DNA from: Gammaproteobacteria bacterium
GTDB lineage: Bacteria; Pseudomonadota; Gammaproteobacteria; Ga0077536
Assembly: GCA_020849475.1 (NCBI GenBank)
Contig: JADLGE010000008.1
Location: 1 to 46,347 of the forward strand
Direction: 5' to 3'
Length of the DNA: 46,347 nucleotides
Shown: in pieces, positions 40,559 to 46,347 of the stretch
How the letters are laid out: each line of letters starts with the position of its first letter
Numbering within the stretch: position 1 is the first letter of the stretch
Position numbers and translations under genes: made by a program
Notes under the pieces: model-generated
The model's database searches: none
The model's input: the letters and a program-made list of their open reading frames with translations, nothing else
Told to the model about the DNA's origin: nothing

Positions 40559-42202
40559 ATGGCCTTCGACGTCGAGAATTTTCGTCACCGCCGCAATGAC
40601 GAGCGCTGGAACCGCACCGCCGTCGGCGACATCATCGAACGTGTGACCTGGAGCGAGCCAGACAAGCTGGCGCTCGTCATGACCGCCGATTGCACGGTCA
40701 ACCCGCGCCATGCGCGCGTGACCTACCGGCAGGCCAATGCGCTCATCAACCGCGTCGCCAATGCCCTGCTGGCGCGTGATCTGCCGGAAGCGGCGCGCAT
40801 CGCCATGCTGTGCGACAACTCCAGCGAAGCGTGGCTGTCGAAAATCGGTATCGCCAAGGCCGGCCTGGTGGCGGCGCCCATCAATGTCATGATGGCGCCC
40901 GATGTGATTGCCGATTCGCTGGCCCACGTCGAAGCAAAATATGCCATCGTTGACCAGGCGCAGTGGAACAAGCTCGGCGCGTCCCTGAGCGCCAAGGGCA
41001 TAGAGCCGATCATGGCCATCGGCGCGGCCGCCAACTACGGCGTGCCGGGCTTCGATGATTTCATCGCGCCGTTCGGCGATGAAGAGCCCGACGTGCGCAT
41101 CCACGGCGATGACATCTGGGAGATCCTTTTCACCTCCGGCACCACCGCGCGTCCGAAAGCGGTGATGATTTCCCATACCTACACCTATATGACGGCCTAT
41201 GCCCATGCCGTCACCATCACCCGCGGGCTCGATCACGAAGGCGATCTGCGCCATGCGACGTTCACGCCGATGGTGTTTCACATCGGCGACCATGCCTGTA
41301 TTTTCGCCGCGCTGATCGTCGGCGGCACGGCGGTGGTGGGGCGCAAGCCGGAAGGGCCGCAGATGGCCGAGACCATCACGCGTGAACGGGTGACTTGTCT
41401 GTTCGGCGGCTCGCCGCAGTTCGTGGAAAGTCTCATCAAGGCCGTGCACGACACGCCCTTCGCCTACGATCTCGACAGTCTGACCGCCATGTATTTCGGC
41501 TGGGCGCCGCTGTCGCCGGGCTCGCTGGCGGCGTTTCGTCGATTGTGCCGGCCGGGGCTCAAGGTCTACGAGATCATCGGCCAGACCGAAGCGGTGGTGT
41601 GTCACCGTTTTCATATCGATCAGCACGTCGGCATGTATCTGCGCGAGGCGCCGGCCGTCAATCACGTCGGCAAGCCGAGCCCGATGCTGGCGTCGACCGT
41701 GCTCGATGGTGAAGGCACCGATCTCCGCGACCAGCCGGGCGTGCAGGGCGAGGCGGTGTATCGCACTCCGGCGATGTTCTCCGGCTACTACCGCGACGAA
41801 CAGGCCACCGCGGAAGCCTTCGCCGGCGGCTGGTTCCATTCTGGCGACAGCTTCGTCTATCACGACGACGGTGTGCGCCTGATGGTCGACCGCTACAAGG
41901 ACATCGTGAAGTCGGGTGGTGAAAACGTTTCCAGCATTCGTGTCGAAGCGGTCTTGCAGCAGCACCCGCAGGTGGCGCGCGCGGCGGTGGTCGGCATCCC
42001 TGACGATCGCTGGGGTGAAGCGGTGACTGCCTGCGTCATTCCCGCCACGCCGGGAGAATTCGACGAGCAGGCCGTGATTGCCTTTGCGCGTGAGCGCCTG
42101 GCGGGCTTCGAAACGCCGAAACGCATCGTGGTGATGGACGAATTTCCGACCACGGTCGGCGGCAAGGTGCTGAAGTACAAACTGCGTCAGGCTTTGCAGT
42201 AG
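40559..42202 (+). CDS. Acyl-CoA synthetase (AMP-forming, ANL superfamily)
   Basis: 547 residues from the ATG at 40559 (AGAGGA 10 nt upstream); an earlier ATG at 40514 would give 15 extra residues. Motifs: phosphate loop FTSGTTARPK (191-200), GQTEAV, HSGDSFVYHDDG, hinge DRYKDIVKSGGENVSS and the catalytic C-terminal lysine Lys536 in TTVGGKVLKYKLR. It forms an acyl-adenylate and then the CoA thioester of a carboxylic acid. The type resembles fatty-acyl, steroid-side-chain and terpenoid acid ligases; the exact acid is unknown. In context, it could activate the acid released after oxidation by the nearby monooxygenase. Confidence 0.93.
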   Translation: MAFDVENFRHRRNDERWNRTAVGDIIERVTWSEPDKLALVMTADCTVNPRHARVTYRQANALINRVANALLARDLPEAARIAMLCDNSSEAWLSKIGIAKAGLVAAPINVMMAPDVIADSLAHVEAKYAIVDQAQWNKLGASLSAKGIEPIMAIGAAANYGVPGFDDFIAPFGDEEPDVRIHGDDIWEILFTSGTTARPKAVMISHTYTYMTAYAHAVTITRGLDHEGDLRHATFTPMVFHIGDHACIFAALIVGGTAVVGRKPEGPQMAETITRERVTCLFGGSPQFVESLIKAVHDTPFAYDLDSLTAMYFGWAPLSPGSLAAFRRLCRPGLKVYEIIGQTEAVVCHRFHIDQHVGMYLREAPAVNHVGKPSPMLASTVLDGEGTDLRDQPGVQGEAVYRTPAMFSGYYRDEQATAEAFAGGWFHSGDSFVYHDDGVRLMVDRYKDIVKSGGENVSSIRVEAVLQQHPQVARAAVVGIPDDRWGEAVTACVIPATPGEFDEQAVIAFARERLAGFETPKRIVVMDEFPTTVGGKVLKYKLRQALQ

Positions 42203-42361
42203 CAACCTGGTGACGTGGGTGTTCGGCCACGGCTGAGAAAGACGAGGCGCGACACAAACGTTTACATTGCGGGTGGAACCAGTTCCTGTTTCGCCCCGCC
42301 GCGAACCGCGATACTCGGGGCGTCCGGCATTACAACAATTACCCCGGGCGGGAGACTCACG

Positions 42362-43045
42362 ATGACACGCAATCGCAAGCACACGCTTGCCGCCCTGGCC
42401 CTGGTGGCCGGCGTGCAGGTAGGCGGCGCACAGGCCGCCAATGTCTATACGCAGAATTTTGAAAGCGGCGTGGCGGGCGCCGAATGGTCCGGCGCCGGGA
42501 CGGTGCAAGACAGCCTGGGCCTCGCGGCTTTCGGCTTCGGTGAGATGCATCTCAGGAACGATAGTACCGCCGCTTCGGTGCTGACCTTGAACGGTCTCGC
42601 CGCGCATACGCAGCTTACCTTCAGTTTCTCGCTCGCGATGTGGGACAGCATCGACCTCGGTGACCGCTTCGTCATTCAGGTCGATGGCGCGAGCGTCTAC
42701 GACAGCACCGATTTCGGCAACTACTTTCCGCCCGAAAACATCGGCCGCGGACCGGGCACCCAGATCACCGAAGCCTTCACGAGCTTCACCGATCCTCAGT
42801 ATGGGTATAACACGGGCTTCCACGACAGCGCCCGTGTCGCGTCCTTTACGCTCAACCATGCGGCGAGTTCGGTGGTGATCAGCTGGGCCTATCCCACTTC
42901 ACAGACTGGACTCGATGAGTCTTTCGGCATCGACAACATCGTGGTGAGCACCAACGCCGCACCGGTGCCGCTGCCGGCCTCCCTGCCCATGATGGGCTTG
43001 GGGGTGCTGGGCCTCGCCGCGCTGCGCAAGCAACGCCGCGCCTGA
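42362..43045 (+). CDS. PEP-CTERM-type exported protein
   Basis: 227 residues from the ATG at 42362 (GGGAG 8-9 nt upstream). Signal peptide TLAALALVAGVQVGGAQA, a jelly-roll-like body beginning NVYTQNFESGVAGAEWSG with FGEMHLRNDSTAASVLTLNGL and FGIDNIVVS, and the sorting end VPLPASLPMMGLGVLGLAALRKQRRA, a standard PEP-CTERM segment (Pro motif, hydrophobic helix, basic tail). The body resembles a carbohydrate-binding or extracellular-matrix domain. Exosortase not in the window. A palindrome GGAACCAGTTCC stands at 42275-42286 and ATTACCCCGGG just before the ribosome site. Confidence 0.88.
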   Translation: MTRNRKHTLAALALVAGVQVGGAQAANVYTQNFESGVAGAEWSGAGTVQDSLGLAAFGFGEMHLRNDSTAASVLTLNGLAAHTQLTFSFSLAMWDSIDLGDRFVIQVDGASVYDSTDFGNYFPPENIGRGPGTQITEAFTSFTDPQYGYNTGFHDSARVASFTLNHAASSVVISWAYPTSQTGLDESFGIDNIVVSTNAAPVPLPASLPMMGLGVLGLAALRKQRRA

Positions 43046-43063
43046 GCTCTCCTTGCTTCCGCC

Positions 43064-43088
43064 GCCGCCCGACGCCCTGTCGGGCGGC
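43064..43088 (+). terminator. Terminator-like hairpin after the second PEP-CTERM gene
   Basis: GCCGCCCGAC (43064-43073) pairs perfectly with 43079-43088 around a 5-nt loop, 18 bp after the stop. It is followed by AGACCTTT, a weak T-run. Confidence 0.65.
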
Positions 43089-43176
43089 AGACCTTTGCGC
43101 TATCGCTCGCCGCGCTCGCGTCTCTCACGCGCAGCCCTTAACATCTCGGGCACAATCATCCTTAAGGAACGGACTG

Positions 43177-44091
43177 GTGGATTTTTCCGCTCGGAGCAAC
43201 TGTGCGCGCATGGCCAAGGCGCTGTTGATCATTGTGACGCTGCTGTCAGGCGCGGCCTTCGCCGCCGAAAACGGCCTGTCGAATTTTCCCTACGGCGCGC
43301 AGACCACCTACGCGGCCTTCGTGCCGGCGCCCGGCACCAATGCCTTCTACGGCTATTCTCTGTACGTCAACGCCGGGCTGCGCGATGGCGAGGGCGACAA
43401 GATTCACGGCGCCAATGTCGAAGTGCTGGCCTTCGCACCGCGCTTTCTGCACACATGGGAAACCAAGCTCGCTGGCTGGAACGTGACCAGCGGTGGCCTC
43501 ACCGAACTTCTCTACGCCGATGTGAAAGTGCCGGGCGCCAAGGATGAAGATCTCGGCCCGACCCTCATCGGTCTCGAACCGCTCAATCTCAGCCGTACCT
43601 TTGGCGCGTGGACATTCTTCCAGGGCGTGCTCATCTACATCCCGCTTGGCACTTATCAGCCCGACAAACTCGCCAACAGCAATGTGAACTACCGCTCCTA
43701 TGCCTGGCAGGGCTCGGTGACGTGGATCCCGAGTCCGCGCTTCGAGGTGTCCATCAATGCCGCCGTCGAATTCAAGGAAGAAAACACCAAGACCGACTAC
43801 GAAGCCGGCCCGCAGGCCAGCATCACTTTCGGCACCGGCTACAAGCCTTTCGATAATTCGAAATGGGATGTCGGCGTGAGTGGCTATTACACCGACGGAC
43901 TTGCCGATGATGAGAAGAGCGGTGTGACCGTGGCCGGCGGCGGCCGCACGCGCAAGTTCGCGGTTGGCCCGAAGGTGGTCTACTGGCTGAGTCCGGCGGC
44001 CGCCATCGTCGCGCAGTGGCACCATGAACTCGTCAGCGAGAACGGCACGCGCGGTGACTTGTTCTGGCTGGAGTGTGCGTTGCCGTTCTGA
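43177..44091 (+). CDS. Outer-membrane protein of the MetA-pathway/phenol-degradation (SphA-like) family
   Basis: 304 residues from GTG 43177, preferred because AAGGA stands 8 nt upstream; an ATG at 43210 lacks such spacing. Signal peptide ALLIIVTLLSGAAFA. The body is a run of amphipathic strands: YGYSLYVNAGLRDGEGDKIHG, LGPTLIGLEPLNLSRTFGAW, GSVTWIPSPRFEVSINAAVE, KFAVGPKVVYWLSPAAAIVAQ, ending LFWLECALPF with terminal Phe. This fits the 'MetA-pathway of phenol degradation' outer-membrane family, thought to admit hydrophobic compounds. Its presence agrees with the catabolic character of the neighbourhood, although the substrate is unknown. Convergent with trpB, 16 bp apart. Confidence 0.82.
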   Translation: MDFSARSNCARMAKALLIIVTLLSGAAFAAENGLSNFPYGAQTTYAAFVPAPGTNAFYGYSLYVNAGLRDGEGDKIHGANVEVLAFAPRFLHTWETKLAGWNVTSGGLTELLYADVKVPGAKDEDLGPTLIGLEPLNLSRTFGAWTFFQGVLIYIPLGTYQPDKLANSNVNYRSYAWQGSVTWIPSPRFEVSINAAVEFKEENTKTDYEAGPQASITFGTGYKPFDNSKWDVGVSGYYTDGLADDEKSGVTVAGGGRTRKFAVGPKVVYWLSPAAAIVAQWHHELVSENGTRGDLFWLECALPF

Positions 44092-44107
44092 GCAACGGCG
44101 CGGCGCG

Positions 44108-45469
44108 TTACTCGATGACAGGCACCGCGCGCATCGCCTCGGCAATGGTCGCGGCCGGCAGATCAAGATCGACCATCTCACCGCGCAGGTATTTTTCGTA
44201 AGCCGCGAGATCGAGATGCCCGTGCCCGCACAGGGCCGTCAGTATGACTTTCGATTCACCGCTCTCGCGGCAGGCCAGCGCTTCGCGCACGGCGGCGGCG
44301 ATGGCGTGGGTCGGTTCCGGCGCCGGCACGATGCCCTCGCTGCGCGCGAATTGCACCGCCCGAGCAAAGCATTCGCTTTGCCCAATGGCCAGCGCTTCCA
44401 CCAGGCCCAGCGCATAGACATGGGACACCAACGGCGCCATGCCGTGGTAGCGCAGCCCGCCGGCGTGTATCGGCTCGGGAATGAAGCGATGCCCCAGGGT
44501 GTGCATCTTCATGAGCGGCGTGACACCGGCGGTGTCGCCGAAGTCGTAGCGATATTCGCCCTTGGTCAGACTCGGGCACGCGGCCGGCTCGACGGCGCGA
44601 ATGACGGTGTGGATGCGTCCGGCGAGTTTCTCGCGCAGGAACGGAAAGGCGAGACCGCCGAAATTCGAACCACCGCCGGTGCAGGCCACGAGTACGTCGG
44701 GCGTTTCGCCGACTTTCGCCAACTGCAGCAGCGCCTCTTCACCGATGATGGTCTGGTGCAGCAGCACATGGTTCAACACGCTGCCGAGCGTGTAGCGCGC
44801 CTGCGGATCGGCAGCGGCTTCCATCACCGCTTCGGAAATGGCGATACCGAGCGAGCCCGGATGATCGGGATTGCCCGCCAGCAGCTCGCAACCGAAAGCG
44901 GTTCTGTCGGATGGACTGGAATAGACCTTGCCACCCCACAATTCCATCATCGTGCGGCGATAGGGCTTGGCGCGATAGGACGCCGCCACTTGCCAGATCT
45001 CGCACTCGAGGCCGAACTGCGCGCAGGCGAAGGCCAGCGAACTGCCCCATTGTCCCGCACCGGTTTCGGTGGTGAGCCGGCGCACGCCTTCCTGGGCGTT
45101 GTACCAGACCTGCGGCACGGCGGTGTTGGGCTTGTGCGAGCCGGCCGGACTCACGCCTTCGTACTTGTAGTAAATGCGCGCCGGCGTATCGAGCAGCTTC
45201 TCGAGGCGATGGGCGCGGAACAGCGGACTCGGTCGCCACAGGCGATAGACATCGAGCACCGCGCCGGGAATGTCGATGAAACGCGCCGTGCTCATTTCCT
45301 GTTCGATGAGGGCGCGTGGAAAGAGCGCGGCGAAGTCGTCGGCCACCGCCGGTTGATGGGTGGCGGGATGCAAGGGCGGCGGCGGCGGCGCCGGCAGATC
45401 CGGCACGATGTTGTACCAGCGCGTCGGCATGTCGCGCTCGTCGAGCAGAATCTTGGTGGGGGTGTTCAT
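44108..45469 (-). CDS. trpB: Tryptophan synthase beta chain, TrpB2 type
   Basis: 453 residues, longer than TrpB1 (about 400) and typical of TrpB2. The N-terminal part [22 protein letters not shown] and the [12 protein letters not shown] segment are characteristic of TrpB2. The PLP lysine is Lys113 in GSHKPNTA; the phosphate loop is [10 protein letters not shown]. TrpB2 condenses indole or O-phosphoserine-type substrates with PLP, without requiring TrpA, and may scavenge indole. GGAG stands about 9 nt before the ATG. No trpA or other trp gene is adjacent, supporting a stand-alone role. A 41-bp gap separates it from the upstream protease-like gene, so they may form one minus-strand unit. Confidence 0.94.
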   Translation of the reverse strand: MNTPTKILLDERDMPTRWYNIVPDLPAPPPPPLHPATHQPAVADDFAALFPRALIEQEMSTARFIDIPGAVLDVYRLWRPSPLFRAHRLEKLLDTPARIYYKYEGVSPAGSHKPNTAVPQVWYNAQEGVRRLTTETGAGQWGSSLAFACAQFGLECEIWQVAASYRAKPYRRTMMELWGGKVYSSPSDRTAFGCELLAGNPDHPGSLGIAISEAVMEAAADPQARYTLGSVLNHVLLHQTIIGEEALLQLAKVGETPDVLVACTGGGSNFGGLAFPFLREKLAGRIHTVIRAVEPAACPSLTKGEYRYDFGDTAGVTPLMKMHTLGHRFIPEPIHAGGLRYHGMAPLVSHVYALGLVEALAIGQSECFARAVQFARSEGIVPAPEPTHAIAAAVREALACRESGESKVILTALCGHGHLDLAAYEKYLRGEMVDLDLPAATIAEAMRAVPVIE

Positions 45470-45510
45470 GGTTCAGGGCTCCGCGAAAAAACCTGCCGTG
45501 CCATCTGCTG

Positions 45511-46305
45511 CTACTCTGTGCTCGCGCTCCATTTGATCTCACGCGCGGTCGTTGCGCCGATCACCACTTGCTTGAGTTTGCGCGGCTCATCGACCGTGTC
45601 TGCGTCGGTCGCCATGCGTCCGGCCATGATCTCCGCGCGCCGCTGCGGGTAGCGCGGCTGCTGCTCCGGATCGGCATAGCCGGAAGGGTAGAGCGGTCGA
45701 TTGTTCGTCGGGTCGTATTTGTCCGTGGCGCCGACCGTATGCAGCAGCTCATGGGCGATGATGACATGGTTCTGGCCTTTCATGGTCTTGGCCGCGAACG
45801 CATTGACGACGCCTATCATGCCTTTCTGCAAACCGAGTGAATGGGCCAGCGCCGGGCTGCTGGCGGGGTCGAAATACTGCACGTACATCTGTACGTCCTG
45901 GGGATAGGGGTAGTCGTTATTGCGGCTGGCCCAATAGCGCAGCTTCAAACTCCACAGGCCGATGGACCACGCCGAGCCCTGGCGGGGTGGACGCGGCGGC
46001 AGGGTGTCTATCTGACCGGCGAACACCATCTTCACCGGCGCACTCAAGGGCAGCCCATAGCGTTGCGCTTCGCGCGCGAAGAACGCCTCGATATCTTCGA
46101 AGTGCGCATCGATGGCTTCGCTGTCCATGGCTTTCAGCGTGTCGATATATCCCTGGCTGACCGTGCTGCCGTCGCCATTCAATACATGAACGACGACCTC
46201 GAGCGGCTCATGCCAGTCGGTGCTGCGCGCGCGCGTCAACCAGGCGCTCAAGGCGACGTTGACCAGGATGAAGGCGAGCACGACGATGCGGAGGAATTTG
46301 AACAT
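45511..46305 (-). CDS. Membrane-anchored putative zinc metalloprotease
   Basis: 264 residues. One N-terminal helix (MFKFLRIVVLAFILVNVALSAWL) anchors it or acts as an uncleaved signal. The motif HELLHTVGATD (185-195) fits HExxHxxGxxD, the metzincin/snapalysin-type zinc site in which the last Asp or His is the third ligand. The region before it (IDAHFEDIEAFFAREAQRYG, VKMVFAGQID) is alpha/beta and unfamiliar. The tail PQRRAEIMAGRM could supply the Met of a Met-turn. I do not recognise an exact family; a role in envelope proteolysis is inferred only from the motif. The ATG is immediately preceded by TGA (TTGAATG), suggesting overlap or contact with a gene beyond the window. Confidence 0.75.
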   Translation of the reverse strand: MFKFLRIVVLAFILVNVALSAWLTRARSTDWHEPLEVVVHVLNGDGSTVSQGYIDTLKAMDSEAIDAHFEDIEAFFAREAQRYGLPLSAPVKMVFAGQIDTLPPRPPRQGSAWSIGLWSLKLRYWASRNNDYPYPQDVQMYVQYFDPASSPALAHSLGLQKGMIGVVNAFAAKTMKGQNHVIIAHELLHTVGATDKYDPTNNRPLYPSGYADPEQQPRYPQRRAEIMAGRMATDADTVDEPRKLKQVVIGATTAREIKWSASTE

Positions 46306-46347
46306 TCAAGGTCTTGCCAAGGAAGAGCGGACGAGGCGCGCCGCAAC

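Noticed and set aside
42275..42286. GGAACCAGTTCC palindrome considered as a sigma-54 (-24/-12) promoter for the second PEP-CTERM gene
   Set aside because: No GC dinucleotide is found at the required distance from GG, so the sigma-54 pattern is not met; it stays an unexplained short palindrome.
40529..42859. 776-codon minus-strand open frame across the acyl-CoA synthetase and PEP-CTERM genes
   Set aside because: The plus-strand genes have complete catalytic or sorting motifs; the antisense translation is His/Arg-rich and matches nothing recognisable.
44024..45652. 542-codon plus-strand open frame opposite trpB
   Set aside because: Antisense shadow of a convincing TrpB2 gene; no motif or ribosome site.

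Overview
The window looks like chromosomal DNA of a free-living, GC-rich Gram-negative proteobacterium, probably a gammaproteobacterium. The support is an outer-membrane two-partner secretion system, PEP-CTERM proteins, REP-type palindromes, and many lipid- or terpenoid-type catabolic enzymes. The taxonomic call is an inference. I see no rRNA, tRNA, CRISPR array, insertion sequence or phage gene.

Layout. (1) 1-3965, plus strand: the 3' part of a molybdopterin oxidoreductase, a thiolase and a short-chain dehydrogenase (SDR). (2) 4040-13839: a large arsenic-resistance island. Minus-strand acr3-arsC diverge from plus-strand arsR-arsD-arsA. These are followed by a 732-residue fusion (ArsN2-type acetyltransferase, flavoprotein, AhpD-like redox domain with paired cysteines) and an ECF sigma factor. 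A second complete arsA, next to an SDR gene, faces them on the minus strand. (3) 13969-16282: a D-2-hydroxyacid dehydrogenase and a cytochrome P450. (4) 16327-37117: a probable phosphate-starvation surface locus. It starts with a PhoB-type response regulator preceded by three TGTCAC half-sites exactly 22 bp apart. Between it and the next gene lie three Pho-box-like 7-4-7 sites. Then come a PEP-CTERM protein, a secreted PstS-like protein, a 3311-residue TpsA exoprotein, its TpsB transporter, an ExbB with a large periplasmic DUF2341/LamG-like domain, ExbD, a TonB-like protein, a putative porin and a periplasmic coiled-coil protein. (5) 37244-43045: a small secreted protein, two NTF2-fold proteins (one a limonene-epoxide-hydrolase type), a Baeyer-Villiger-type monooxygenase, an acyl-CoA synthetase and a second PEP-CTERM protein. 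(6) 43177-46305: a MetA-type outer-membrane protein, a TrpB2-type tryptophan synthase beta chain and a membrane-anchored putative metalloprotease.

How the genes fit together. In the ars island, arsenate is reduced by ArsC. Arsenite is carried by ArsD to ArsA, which energises export through Acr3, while ArsR represses from an inverted repeat over its own -10. The fusion protein probably modifies organic or trivalent arsenicals. In the phosphate locus, the regulator and its putative sites would switch on export of a giant surface protein through TpsB, with a dedicated ExbB-ExbD-TonB complex and a porin in the same gene run. The arrangement resembles the phosphate-depletion-regulated Pdt two-partner system of Pseudomonas aeruginosa as I remember it. 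Here it is extended with a PstS-like protein and a PEP-CTERM protein.

All intergenic gaps are about 300 bp or shorter. The longest (17103-17405) holds the Pho-box cluster. The smaller gaps mostly contain REP palindromes or terminator-like hairpins, listed individually.
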